A DNA stretch of 64,000 nt from Treponema sp. Marseille-Q4130. GTDB taxonomy: Bacteria; Spirochaetota; Spirochaetia; Treponematales; Treponemataceae. The notes under the pieces were generated by a model. The model made no database searches and had not been told where the DNA came from. It was given only the letters and a program-made list of their open reading frames with translations. The position numbers were made by a program, and so were the translations under genes. Location: contig NZ_JACSET010000002.1 of assembly GCF_014334325.1 (NCBI RefSeq), forward strand, positions 1 through 64,000, given 5' to 3'. Every line of letters starts with the position of its first letter. Position 1 is the first letter of the stretch. Positions 25,755 to 33,888 of the stretch are shown piece after piece.

Positions 25755-26579
25755 TTAGAGCACGACGACGCTGCCGGTCGCAAGACGGCAGTCGGTTACG
25801 GTGTTTGTCTCTGCGATAATTTCGTGGACGCGGTTTCCGCTGCAGTGGCAGAATCCCGTCTTTTGTACACCTGTCTTTTGCAGCGCTTCGATCGTTTTTC
25901 GGATGCGTTCGTCGTCGGCTTCGACCAAATGCGATCCCCCGTAAACGGCGGATACGGGTTTACCGAAGTGCGCGGCGACAGACGTCGTCATGTTGAGGAT
26001 GCCCGGATGCGAGCAGCCGACGATAATCGTGAGAGACTCACCTCCGTCGTATACGAGGCAGACTTCGTCGTCGAAAAAATCGCGGACGGTATTGCCTGCG
26101 AGTCCTTTTACGAAGCGTTCGGGAATCGTTTCGAACGCATGCGTGCGCGCAAATCCCGAAAACGCATACAGCGAATCGGTCAGTTGCAGGCAGCCGCAGC
26201 ATTCTCTGTACGCGATACCGTGGGAAGCGAGAAACGCTTTATCGAAACTCGCACCGAGGTACGTAAACGCACCGTTGAGAAAATTGTATTTCGGAAGAAA
26301 AAAATCGGGACCGGTTACGAGTTCGCGCACGCGATATGTTTCGGCAAAAGACGCAAAGCCGCCCGCGTGATCGTAGTGCGCGTGACTTATGACGACGCAC
26401 TCCATATCGTCGAGCGGGACGTTCATGAGGCGGGCATTGTCGGTAAAGATGCCCGTTGCGCCCGTGTCGAATAAAAAGGCTTTATCGTCGACGCGGAGCA
26501 AAAGAGAAAGGCCGTGTTCGACTGAAACCGATTTCAGTTCCGCCTGCGTGTTTTCGAGCAGCACTGTAAGTGTGTTCAT
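25755..26579 (-). CDS. MBL-fold metallo-hydrolase
   Basis: 274 residues. The metal-binding motif SHAHYDHAGG (HxHxDH) is near residue 62 and further ligand segments are GCSHPGILN near 190 and FCHCSG near 250. It resembles the family annotated as dihydropterin ribofuranosyl-aminobenzene phosphate synthase-like, a label without a clear bacterial role. No signal peptide. It has its own promoter and a GGAGAA ribosome site. The substrate is unknown. Confidence 0.85.
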   Translation of the reverse strand: MNTLTVLLENTQAELKSVSVEHGLSLLLRVDDKAFLFDTGATGIFTDNARLMNVPLDDMECVVISHAHYDHAGGFASFAETYRVRELVTGPDFFLPKYNFLNGAFTYLGASFDKAFLASHGIAYRECCGCLQLTDSLYAFSGFARTHAFETIPERFVKGLAGNTVRDFFDDEVCLVYDGGESLTIIVGCSHPGILNMTTSVAAHFGKPVSAVYGGSHLVEADDERIRKTIEALQKTGVQKTGFCHCSGNRVHEIIAETNTVTDCRLATGSVVVL

Positions 26580-26607
26580 GGCTTCTCCGTTTTTGAATGA
26601 TACTACA

Positions 26608-26635
26608 AGTATACATCGTCAATTCCAAAAGTCAA
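26608..26635 (-). promoter_or_regulatory. Sigma-70-type promoter of the MBL hydrolase gene
   Basis: TTGACT (26635-26630), 16-bp spacer, TATACT (26613-26608). The leader of about 22 nt holds the GGAGAA ribosome site. Confidence 0.65.
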
Positions 26636-26794
26636 GTTTTTCTTAATTACCTATCGATTTTATGGGTTTTGTACGGCGGATAAAGCCTTCTGCGCGGGGA
26701 ACTTCGCGCTCTGCGCTCGTATGCGTATCTTGCGACAAGCACGCCGGTTCGAAGTATCGAGCGAAGCGTACACATATATCGCCTTTTTAAAGTT

Positions 26795-26845
26795 ACCTCT
26801 GGACTACAGTTTTTAGAGGTGCCCACAAGTTTGTTTTGTAAACTT
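26795..26845 (-). terminator. Two tandem hairpins after rfbD
   Basis: AAGTTT/AAACTT (26827-26845) and ACCTCT/AGAGGT (26795-26820) lie 27-77 bp beyond the rfbD stop. Stems are short (6 bp). They are the only structure I see in the 292-bp gap besides the MBL promoter. Confidence 0.35.
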
Positions 26846-26871
26846 CCGGTACGATCGACCCTGCCTGAACC

Positions 26872-27819
26872 CTAGCTTTCGAATCTGCCGCTTTTTATAA
26901 AGCGCTCAAGGCTCGCTCTCCACGAAGGGATTTTGATACCGAGCGCCGTTTCGATCTTTGTGCAGTCGAGAACGGAATAAGCCGGTCGCGCCGCTTTCGT
27001 TTTGTATTCGTCGGACGAACACGGACGTACGGCGCACTCGTGCCCGATCCTGCCGTATTTTTTTCCGAAGTCATAGATCGCGCACGCGAAATCGAACCAC
27101 GTCGCCTCCCCCGAATTCGAAAAGTGATAGATGCCGTAGGGAGCTGCGCTTTTTTTCCCGAAGAGGCTCGTAGCGCTTGTTTCTTTTTTTATTAATTTTA
27201 CGGCGGCAGCTGCGAGATCTCCGCAAAAAGTCGGCGTTCCCTTTTGATCGTTTACGACGCCGACCGATTCCCGCTCGTTCATCGCGCGCGTCATCGTATA
27301 TACGAAATTGCGACCGGTAAATCCGTAGAGCCACGAAGTTCGGATGATGTAATACTGCGTCATCGACTGAGCGATGAGGTCCTCGCTTTCAGCTTTCGTT
27401 TTGCCGTATACGTTTATCGGAGATTTCGGCGCGTCTTCCGTATAGGGAATTCCCGAGCTTCCGTCGAATACGTAGTCGGTCGAAATGTGAATGAGCTTTG
27501 CGCCGTGAGAACGCGCCGTGCGCGCGATATTGAGGGCGCCGGTACAGTTTGCGCGGTATGCTTTTTCGGCTTCGTCTTCGGCTTTATCGACTGCCGTATA
27601 AGCCGCGCAGTTTATGATCCAATCGATTTTATTGTCTTTTTTTACATCGCGCGATGCGTAATACGATGCGCTTTCGGTTTTGTTGATAAAAGCGTCGAGC
27701 TTTTCGGCATCGGCGATATTGACGTCGCTTCCCGTACCGACGAAGGGTATGCCTTCCTTTGAAAGTCTATGCGAGAATTCCCGTCCGAGCATTCCGGTAG
27801 AGCCGATGAGCCACAACAT
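26872..27819 (-). CDS. dTDP-4-dehydrorhamnose reductase-like protein (RfbD family)
   Basis: NADPH-dependent sugar-nucleotide reductase, 315 residues. Glycine-rich motif LIGSTGMLG (4-12), STDYVFDGSSGIPYTEDAP and catalytic YGKTKAE are all present. It is not next to rfbA, rfbB or rfbC, so the rhamnose assignment is by family only. An AAAGGA site precedes the ATG and it follows a secreted-protein gene by 17 nt, as the last gene of a three-gene unit. Confidence 0.85.
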   Translation of the reverse strand: MLWLIGSTGMLGREFSHRLSKEGIPFVGTGSDVNIADAEKLDAFINKTESASYYASRDVKKDNKIDWIINCAAYTAVDKAEDEAEKAYRANCTGALNIARTARSHGAKLIHISTDYVFDGSSGIPYTEDAPKSPINVYGKTKAESEDLIAQSMTQYYIIRTSWLYGFTGRNFVYTMTRAMNERESVGVVNDQKGTPTFCGDLAAAAVKLIKKETSATSLFGKKSAAPYGIYHFSNSGEATWFDFACAIYDFGKKYGRIGHECAVRPCSSDEYKTKAARPAYSVLDCTKIETALGIKIPSWRASLERFIKSGRFES

Positions 27820-27836
27820 GAGACGCGTCCTTTCGC

Positions 27837-28565
27837 TCAGAGTTTTTCAAAAATAAAATTGCAAAACGTTTTTATGCGATTTATAAACGACGTTTCGATG
27901 CGCTTTTCGAAAAAAATAATTTTCATCGCTTTGACGCCGCCCGCGCCGTATAAAATCCAATTGTCGCCGTCGCGGAAGAGCAGAATCGCGGATTTCATAT
28001 TTTTCGGTTTGGCACATTTGAATCGTTCTTCGTATACGAGCGTATTATCGTTTGTCGAAACGTAGTATACGAAGTCGGCGCCGGAGCTTATCGATATGGA
28101 CGTTTCGATGATGCCGAAGGGTTCCATCGTCAAATCGGCTTTTACTTTCCGGGTGAGACCGTCATCTCCGATAAAATTGTCTTTGATTTTCGCTTCCGAA
28201 TAAAGATCATAGTAGCGTTCATGTCGTTCCGAATAATACGGAATTCCGACGTAATCGGATATGTTCATCAGAGTATCTTCGAGCCGTGCAGGCAAATCTT
28301 CGTTGCCGGCGTAGGGCTTGACTTGGATCACTTCTGCGAGATACGACGGATTGAGGTCATGTATGTCGCGTATGATTTTTTGTGCGCTTTCGCCCGACGC
28401 TTCAAGGCACATATTCGACGCACGGCTGATATTGCGCACGATGACTTTACCGCTTTCAAGGTCGGCGAGTTCGGCTTTCGAAAGCTTATCGTTGAACGGA
28501 AGCGCGAATGCGGAAAACGCGCAGAGTACGACCACAAAAAACGAAATCGATACTGTCTTTTTCAT
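27837..28565 (-). CDS. Secreted protein of unknown function (treponemal)
   Basis: 242 residues. Signal peptide MKKTVSISFFVVVLCAFSAFA with likely cleavage after Ala21, then a mixed alpha/beta body without transmembrane helices. I do not recognise catalytic motifs; similar proteins are, as far as I recall, restricted to spirochaetes. ATG 28565 is chosen because the upstream residues do not fit a signal peptide. A promoter with TATAAT 13 nt from the ATG precedes it. It sits between the PAP2-like gene and rfbD. Confidence 0.75.
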   Translation of the reverse strand: MKKTVSISFFVVVLCAFSAFALPFNDKLSKAELADLESGKVIVRNISRASNMCLEASGESAQKIIRDIHDLNPSYLAEVIQVKPYAGNEDLPARLEDTLMNISDYVGIPYYSERHERYYDLYSEAKIKDNFIGDDGLTRKVKADLTMEPFGIIETSISISSGADFVYYVSTNDNTLVYEERFKCAKPKNMKSAILLFRDGDNWILYGAGGVKAMKIIFFEKRIETSFINRIKTFCNFIFEKL

Positions 28566-28578
28566 ACGAGTGCTTTGC

Positions 28579-28607
28579 ATTATACAAAGTAAACAGTTCT
28601 GCGGCAA
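28579..28607 (-). promoter_or_regulatory. Promoter of the secreted-protein gene
   Basis: TTGCCG (28607-28602), 17-bp spacer, TATAAT (28584-28579). Thirteen bases separate the -10 from the ATG, giving a leader of only ~6 nt. Confidence 0.6.
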
Positions 28608-28648
28608 GCCAGTTACCGGAAAAACGAACTGCACAAAATTCTATGCCT

Positions 28649-29572
28649 CTATCGGCGGTCGAGCGGTAAAACGATATTTTTCGAGCGCGCGTAACTTTTA
28701 AGCCAGCGCTTAACCGGAACTGTCCAATCGTTTTCGTTTGCACCTTCCAAAAGCAGGCGTTCGAACATAAAGTGAATGTGGGCGCTTATTTTCTTTTTAT
28801 CGGAATCGGAAAGCGTTTCGTCGTCCGCAAACAGACTGTTGATAATATCGATGCCCGCGCTTATCGTAAATCGATTTTTAAGCACATATAGCATCATATA
28901 CATCGCCGCGGGAATGCAGTTTACGCTGTGCTGCTTTACATACAACACGCTTTCGATAATGCGCCGCGCACCTTCACACAGTTCGGCCGTATACGTTTCG
29001 CGTTCCTCTTCGGTAAAATCGTCGTTTTTAAAAACGTCCGCGTAATATACAGACGCGAGAATAACGATCGCAACGTGCAGGCTCGGAACACAGAGAAGAT
29101 GCGGATCGAAAGCGTGAATCATTTTGAATGCCGCGTCCGTTTTATAATCGGGACGCTTTGTCGTCGTCATGCAAAAGCGGTACACTTTTGCGGCATTTGC
29201 ATACGCCGTTTCGATAAGCGAAAGATATTCGATGCAGTACGGCAGTGCCTTTTTTACGCCGAGTCTGCGAAATAAAAAAGTCATCGGCCGGATCCAAAAG
29301 TTTGTAAAGTTCAAATAGATTTTTACTTTGTCGGGCGTAAAGGGAATCAGTTCGTCCAACGGGTGTGATACGTCCAAAACGGGAATTGTTTTGAAGCGCC
29401 ACTTTACCGAAAACTGCAGCCAAAAAAAATCGCGCACGACGGTACGCAAAAAACGGAAAAGCACTTTTGCGCTTTTTAGCCGGAAGGGAATAATCAAATA
29501 CGGAAGAAAGGCGCCGTAAGAATCGATCGGCCGCAGGGCAGGCTCTTTTTTTTCGGCAGAACTTTTTGCCAT
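28649..29572 (-). CDS. Uncharacterised protein with a PAP2-like CVPSLHVA motif
   Basis: 307 residues. Mid-protein CVPSLHVAIVILASVYYA resembles motif C2 of PAP2-superfamily phosphatases/transferases, and YVKQHSVNCIPAAMYMM 70 residues later resembles C3, where the usual closing Asp is absent. Hydrophobic stretches fit an integral or peripheral membrane enzyme. A role in lipid or inositol phosphate transfer is only a guess. ATG 29572 is preceded by a full promoter whose -10 ends 7 nt away, so the longer frame upstream is unlikely. Confidence 0.6.
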   Translation of the reverse strand: MAKSSAEKKEPALRPIDSYGAFLPYLIIPFRLKSAKVLFRFLRTVVRDFFWLQFSVKWRFKTIPVLDVSHPLDELIPFTPDKVKIYLNFTNFWIRPMTFLFRRLGVKKALPYCIEYLSLIETAYANAAKVYRFCMTTTKRPDYKTDAAFKMIHAFDPHLLCVPSLHVAIVILASVYYADVFKNDDFTEEERETYTAELCEGARRIIESVLYVKQHSVNCIPAAMYMMLYVLKNRFTISAGIDIINSLFADDETLSDSDKKKISAHIHFMFERLLLEGANENDWTVPVKRWLKSYARSKNIVLPLDRR

Positions 29573-29579
29573 GAGGGTT

Positions 29580-29608
29580 ATTCTATCGAAAACGGAAATT
29601 CGGCACAA
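29580..29608 (-). promoter_or_regulatory. Promoter of the PAP2-like gene; predicts a leaderless mRNA
   Basis: TTGTGC (29608-29603), exact 17-bp spacer, TAGAAT (29585-29580), then seven bases to the ATG at 29572. Confidence 0.6.
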
Positions 29609-29649
29609 GGTACGGACAGACGGTATCGAGGAAAGACGGTACTGTCGCA

Positions 29650-29666
29650 AAAGTCGGTTACTTTTT
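29650..29666. repeat. Short repeat shared with the ilvB/gntP terminator loop
   Basis: AAAGTCGGTTACTTTTT is identical to 24294-24310, with partly conserved flanks (GTCnCAA before it). It can fold as AAAGT/ACTTT. It lies between the divergent PAP2-like and aminotransferase genes. Confidence 0.5.
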
Positions 29667-29716
29667 CCCTTTGAATACAAACTCGGAAAAGGAGTTACGC
29701 AAAATCTTATATGTGT

Positions 29717-29724
29717 GCTATACT
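29717..29724 (+). promoter_or_regulatory. Extended -10 box of the aminotransferase gene; predicts a leaderless mRNA
   Basis: TGC then TATACT (29719-29724), six bases, then ATG 29731. No clear -35 is seen at 17 bp, and no ribosome site fits between the -10 and the ATG. Confidence 0.5.
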
Positions 29725-29730
29725 GGACGC

Positions 29731-30924
29731 ATGATAGCGGCATATATACGGGATTTGCTTGAAAGTCCGAAAGCGGGCGTCATTCGCAAAATGTTCGAAG
29801 AAGGAGCTCTGCTCAAAAAAAAATACGGAGCCGAAAACGTCTACGATTTCAGTCTCGGAAATCCGGATTTGGATCCGCCGGAGAGCGTGTGGTCGGCTAT
29901 AGAGCGGATCGCTTCGGATAACTCTCACGGCGCACACGGCTATATGCCGAATGCCGGCTATCTTTTTGTGCGCGAAGCGATGGCGAAAAAAACGGAAGCC
30001 GAACAGGGAGTGTCTGTTCCGGCAACTCACGTCGTTATGTCGTGCGGAGCTGCGGGCGCGCTCAACGTCGTTTTAAAATCGCTTTTAAATGCGGGCGACG
30101 AAGTGATCGTGCCGGCTCCTTATTTTGCCGAATACGATCACTATATCAGAAATCATGCGGGAGCTATCGTGCGCGTAAAGACGAAAGACGATTTTTCCCT
30201 CGACTGCAATGCGATCTCGGCGGCGCTCACCGAAAAGACCGCCGCCGTTTTGATCAATTCTCCGAACAATCCGACGGGACGCATCTATTCGGCGGAAGAC
30301 ATCGCGTCTCTTTCGAATGCACTTCGCAAACACGGAAAAAAATGCGGACGCATGCCTTACCTCATCTGCGACGAACCGTATCGCGCGATCACCTACGGCG
30401 GCAAAAAAGTTCCGCCCGTATTTCCGCTGTACGAAAACGCCGTCATCGTTACATCTTTTGCAAAAAATTTGAGTTTGCCGGGAGAGCGTATCGGATATCT
30501 TGCCCTGAATCCCGCATGTACGGAAGCGGATGCCTTTATCGCCGCAGCGATTTTTTCGACACGTATTTTAGGTTACGTCAACGCTCCTGCTTTTTTTCAA
30601 AAAGTTGTCGCTTCTTCGTGGAACGCACCGTGCGATTATTCGCCGTATGAAAAGCGGTGCGCGCTTTTAAAAGAAAATATGGATTACGCGGGACTTGAGT
30701 ATGCGAAACCCGACGGGGCATTTTACCTTTTTGTGAAAGTGCCCGATGCGTGGAATGGTGATGATCTTGCGTTTACGAATCATTTAAAAAAATACAATAT
30801 CCTGTGCGCGCCGGGAAGCGGTTTCGGAGGGGAGGGCTGGTTTCGAATTGCGTACTGCGTGAGCGAGCGGACGATTATCGATTCGCGCGATGCTTTTTAC
30901 AAGGCGGTACACGACGGAGTTTAA
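29731..30924 (+). CDS. PLP-dependent aminotransferase, class I/II
   Basis: Cytoplasmic transaminase, about 397 residues. FSLGNPDLDPP near 36 marks the substrate carboxylate region, NSPNNPTGRIYS the cofactor pocket, CDEPYRAI the pyridine-binding Asp, and SFAKNLSLPGERIGYLAL the Schiff-base Lys. Aspartate or other amino donors cannot be told apart. ATG 29731 (MIAAYIRDLLE) is preferred to an upstream ATG because a TATACT box lies between them. glgA follows 90 bp downstream. Confidence 0.88.
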   Translation: MIAAYIRDLLESPKAGVIRKMFEEGALLKKKYGAENVYDFSLGNPDLDPPESVWSAIERIASDNSHGAHGYMPNAGYLFVREAMAKKTEAEQGVSVPATHVVMSCGAAGALNVVLKSLLNAGDEVIVPAPYFAEYDHYIRNHAGAIVRVKTKDDFSLDCNAISAALTEKTAAVLINSPNNPTGRIYSAEDIASLSNALRKHGKKCGRMPYLICDEPYRAITYGGKKVPPVFPLYENAVIVTSFAKNLSLPGERIGYLALNPACTEADAFIAAAIFSTRILGYVNAPAFFQKVVASSWNAPCDYSPYEKRCALLKENMDYAGLEYAKPDGAFYLFVKVPDAWNGDDLAFTNHLKKYNILCAPGSGFGGEGWFRIAYCVSERTIIDSRDAFYKAVHDGV

Positions 30925-31014
30925 GAGCTGCGAGGCGGTACGCAGCGAACAATCGCGCTTAAAAAGCCATGCGGAAGCGCGGACGATTTTACGATAGCGA
31001 TTTTTGGAGGCGAT

Positions 31015-32487
31015 ATGAAAATCCTTATGGTAACGGCGGAAGCGGTACCCTTTGCAAAGACGGGCGGACTTGCCGATATGGTGTCCGCTTTGGCGGCATC
31101 CCTTGCAAAGCTCGGACACGACGTAAAAATCGTCATGCCGCGCTATTATAAAATCGACCGGAAAAAATTGCAGGCGATCCCCGGTCCGCTCGCCGTCGCT
31201 GCGGGAACTTCGGAATCGTGGGTCGGCGTTTATGAAAGCGTGCTGCCTTCGTCAAAGGTCGGCGTTTATTTTCTCGACCACGAAGGCGCATTCGGGCGTG
31301 ACGGCGTGTACGGCACAAAGACCGAAACCGATTTTCACGACAATCCGTACCGCTTTTCGCTTTTGTGTCACGGCGCTTTTCAGTTGTGCCGAAAGCTCGG
31401 ATGGTATCCCGATATCGTGCACGCGCACGATTGGTCGGCATCCCTCGCTCCGATCATATTAAAGCACGTTGTCCGCCACGAACCGTTTGCAAAGACGGCG
31501 AGCGTTTTGACGATTCACAATTTAGGTTACCAGGGACAATACGCTAAAGATTGGTTTCCTTCACTCGGTATTCATTGGGGATTGTATTACGGCGCGGGAC
31601 TCGAACACAACGGTGGTATCAATTTTTTGCAGGGCGGCATATCTTCCGCCGATATGATTACGACGGTATCCCCGACTTATGCAAAAGAAATTCAAATGGC
31701 AGAAGGCGGCTTCGGTATGGACGGGCTTTTGCGTGTAAGGGGCGACGTTGTTCGCGGTATCCTAAACGGGATCGATGAGGACGTGTGGGATCCGAAAACC
31801 GATCCGCTCATTCCCGTAAATTACGACGAAACGTCTCTTGAAAAAAAAGCGGCATGTAAACGCGAGCTGCAAAAACGCATGAAGCTTCCCGAAGACGATG
31901 CCGTTCCCGTCATCGGTATCGTAACGCGCCTCGCCGATCAAAAAGGTATCGCCGAACTCTTTGCGCCGACATACGGCTGTATGTACCGCCTGTGCAGTGA
32001 AATCGACGTGCAGGTCGCAGTCCTCGGAAGCGGGGAAAAGTGGTGCGAAAATGAAATACTCGCGCTTCAGTCGAAGCTTCCGAATATGCGCGCGTATATC
32101 GGCTACGATGAAAGTTTGAGCCATCTTATCGAAGCGGGCAGCGATTTCTTTTTGATGCCGTCGAAATACGAGCCGTGCGGATTGAATCAAATGTATTCGC
32201 TTTTGTACGGTACGCTTCCGATCGTGCGCCGTACGGGCGGGCTTGCAGATACGGTCGAACAGTACGATGAAGAGACGGGAGAGGGTACGGGCTTTATGTT
32301 CGACAACTTGACGCCTTCCGCCGTGTTCGACACTTGCGGTTGGGCGATCTACGCGTATTACAACAAAAAAGAGCACATCGCCGAAATGCGAAAGCGCGGC
32401 ATGAAAAAAGATTTCAGCTGGAAAAAATCGGCCGAGCAATATATCGCCGTCTATAAAGAAGCCCTTGCGCGCGGCGCGGGAACGTGA
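31015..32487 (+). CDS. glgA: Glycogen synthase (ADP-glucose type)
   Basis: GT5 glycosyltransferase building alpha-1,4-glucan from ADP-glucose, 490 residues. Donor-binding KTGGLADMV is at residues 15-23. The C-terminal half has PSKYEPCGLNQMYSLLYGTLPIVRRTGGLADTV, with the EPCG and TGGLAD signatures. GGAGG lies 5 nt before the ATG. No other glg gene is present nearby. Confidence 0.95.
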   Translation: MKILMVTAEAVPFAKTGGLADMVSALAASLAKLGHDVKIVMPRYYKIDRKKLQAIPGPLAVAAGTSESWVGVYESVLPSSKVGVYFLDHEGAFGRDGVYGTKTETDFHDNPYRFSLLCHGAFQLCRKLGWYPDIVHAHDWSASLAPIILKHVVRHEPFAKTASVLTIHNLGYQGQYAKDWFPSLGIHWGLYYGAGLEHNGGINFLQGGISSADMITTVSPTYAKEIQMAEGGFGMDGLLRVRGDVVRGILNGIDEDVWDPKTDPLIPVNYDETSLEKKAACKRELQKRMKLPEDDAVPVIGIVTRLADQKGIAELFAPTYGCMYRLCSEIDVQVAVLGSGEKWCENEILALQSKLPNMRAYIGYDESLSHLIEAGSDFFLMPSKYEPCGLNQMYSLLYGTLPIVRRTGGLADTVEQYDEETGEGTGFMFDNLTPSAVFDTCGWAIYAYYNKKEHIAEMRKRGMKKDFSWKKSAEQYIAVYKEALARGAGT

Positions 32488-32626
32488 AAACGCAAACGAA
32501 CTGCCGCTAACGGTTTCAGCGCCGGCTTCGCCGCGTTTTGCGTTCGTCCATATAGCGTAACGCTTCATCTTCTCTCAAGCGCCGCACTTGCGTGTTCGGA
32601 AATTCGCGGTAGCGGCTTTGAGAAAA
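32486..32626. repeat. Left direct-repeat copy flanking the HEPN/MNT pair
   Basis: Matches 33378-33515. The best part (32549-32626 against 33436-33513) has two differences in 78 bp, and a second identical 22-bp block lies at 32511-32532 against 33398-33419; the bases between are more divergent. Confidence 0.9.
32516..32626 (-). pseudogene. 3'-terminal remnant of a zinc-ribbon gene like 33403-33858
   Basis: Translates to about 36 residues (IFSQSRYREFPNTQVRRL...) ending in TRRSRR and a stop, matching the last residues of the intact 151-residue protein encoded 890 bp away with about four changes. It has no start, ribosome site or zinc-ribbon part. It is most simply a remnant left by duplication or by insertion of the HEPN/MNT genes through the shared sequence. 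Its reading frame is still open to the common stop codon. Confidence 0.8.
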
Positions 32627-32661
32627 TATCAATTTTCGAAAATGCCGCAGCAGTGCGTATT

Positions 32662-33057
32662 TTAAGCTTCGATTTGTCCTTTGCACCAATCGACTACGAC
32701 ATCCATATCGGCGAGCGCCTTTTTTGTAAGCTCTTCATCGATATGAGGATAGTCAGGGTATCGAAAAGTCGCGGCAAATTTTGTTAAACTGATAGCAGAA
32801 AGTTTCACTGTTTCGGGAAACGCTGTTTTTGGTTGTATTGTTTTAATAAGCATTCCCAAATCGTGTATTTTAATAATTTCAATTTCGTATACTATGAACA
32901 GAGTTTTTATCGCTTTTTCTGCAGCCTGTTGACAGTGAAAGCAGATGATTTCCAGAGGTTTGGGATGCATGGTTTTAAAAAGGTGATAGGCGGTATTCCT
33001 GTCCATATCGACTACGTGAAGCCATTGAGCTACGTCTTGCTTAAGATCGTTTTTCAT
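32662..33057 (-). CDS. HEPN-domain protein, probable toxin of a HEPN/MNT pair
   Basis: 131 residues, all-helical. Conserved N-terminus MKNDLKQDVAQWL and CFHCQQAAEKAIKTL fit the HEPN family (PF05168). The catalytic-type motif is R99-x5-H105 (FRYPDYPH), the RX4-6H signature of HEPN RNases. It overlaps the 3' end of the MNT gene by 17 nt from ATG 33057; in-frame ATG 33075 and TTG 33081 are alternatives. In characterised pairs the HEPN partner is an RNase neutralised by AMPylation. GC content is lower than in neighbouring genes, hinting at transfer. Confidence 0.83.
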   Translation of the reverse strand: MKNDLKQDVAQWLHVVDMDRNTAYHLFKTMHPKPLEIICFHCQQAAEKAIKTLFIVYEIEIIKIHDLGMLIKTIQPKTAFPETVKLSAISLTKFAATFRYPDYPHIDEELTKKALADMDVVVDWCKGQIEA

Positions 33058-33361
33058 AAAGCAATACACCTTCATTTGCAACTGTTTTTTCGAGTGTCGG
33101 ACGATATTTTCGTATATCGAATTTCGACTTATGATTTACGATAACATCGCACGGTTTTTCTTGTATATCGAAAATCGCCGAATAAGCTTTATCACACAAA
33201 AGCAAAGGATTTCCTTTTTCCTCATCGACAACGACATAAAAATCATAATCGCTCTTTTCGGTTTCTTCGTTGCGCGCATAAGAACCGAAAAGATAGATGC
33301 GTTCGGGATCGAGGGCTTCTTTGATTTTTTCCGTTATCCGTTTAATCTCTTCCGTAATCAT
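33041..33361 (-). CDS. Minimal nucleotidyltransferase (MNT), probable antitoxin
   Basis: 106 residues. The NTase core is LFGSYARNEETEKSDYDFYVVVDE: G26-S27, ten residues, then D38-x-D40, exactly the GSX10DXD pattern of MntA antitoxins that AMPylate their HEPN toxin. It is upstream of and overlaps the HEPN gene, giving coupled expression. ATG 33361 opens the conserved MITEEIKRITEKIKE helix; the ORF upstream runs into the direct repeat and is not convincing. Confidence 0.85.
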   Translation of the reverse strand: MITEEIKRITEKIKEALDPERIYLFGSYARNEETEKSDYDFYVVVDEEKGNPLLLCDKAYSAIFDIQEKPCDVIVNHKSKFDIRKYRPTLEKTVANEGVLLYEKRS

Positions 33362-33377
33362 CGCTTTATGATACCAC

Positions 33378-33515
33378 GAAAACGCAAGCGGCGACAACGG
33401 TTTCAGCGCCGGCTTCGCCTCGTCTCTCGCTCGCTCATATAGCGTAACGCTTCATCTTCTCTCAAGCGCCGCACTTGCGTGTTCGGAAATTCGCAGTAGC
33501 GGCTCTGAGAAAAAA
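33378..33515. repeat. Right direct-repeat copy flanking the HEPN/MNT pair
   Basis: Includes the last ~37 codons, stop and 3' flank of the intact zinc-ribbon gene. See the left copy at 32486-32626. Confidence 0.9.
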
Positions 33516-33858
33516 GAGGCTTCTTTCCGCTGCACGTTTTATCTTTGTTGTTTTGCAAATAGGTTTGCAATTCCGCTTCATCCGAAAATATTTTATAAAA
33601 AATTCTTCCCGAAGCGTTTTTGATTTCATATATGCCGCAGCTTTTTTTCATAGTGTAATCGGCCGTCCGCACATACAATTTTGCGATCGCCGCAGATTTA
33701 AACGGAAAGTTCCAGCGCTGCAAACCGTTTTTTGTGCGGTCGATGCAGATACACCGTCCGCACGTTCCGCAGATGTATTGCGTGTGGTTTTTTAAACATT
33801 CTTCCGGATTCAAAAGCGGCGTTACTCTGTCTTCGTCGGCGTAGCATTCAGTACACAT
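33403..33858 (-). CDS. Small zinc-ribbon-like protein of unknown function
   Basis: 151 residues. Cysteine pairs CTEC (2-5) and CGTCGRCIC (30-38) suggest a zinc ribbon; a basic C-terminal tail (RRLREDE...TRRSRR) could bind nucleic acid. I do not recognise a function. It has its own promoter and a 65-nt leader with a hairpin, and it is immediately upstream of the HEPN/MNT pair on the same strand. Its 3' end is duplicated beyond the pair, so the gene and pair may have moved or amplified as a unit. Confidence 0.7.
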   Translation of the reverse strand: MCTECYADEDRVTPLLNPEECLKNHTQYICGTCGRCICIDRTKNGLQRWNFPFKSAAIAKLYVRTADYTMKKSCGIYEIKNASGRIFYKIFSDEAELQTYLQNNKDKTCSGKKPLFSQSRYCEFPNTQVRRLREDEALRYMSERETRRSRR

Positions 33859-33888
33859 ACGTATCCCCCTGTAAAAGTTTTGTAATGC

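Noticed and set aside
26646-26794. Small gene in the gap between the MBL and rfbD genes
   Set aside because: No open frame with a ribosome site and coding-like composition is seen; only hairpins and a promoter are supported.
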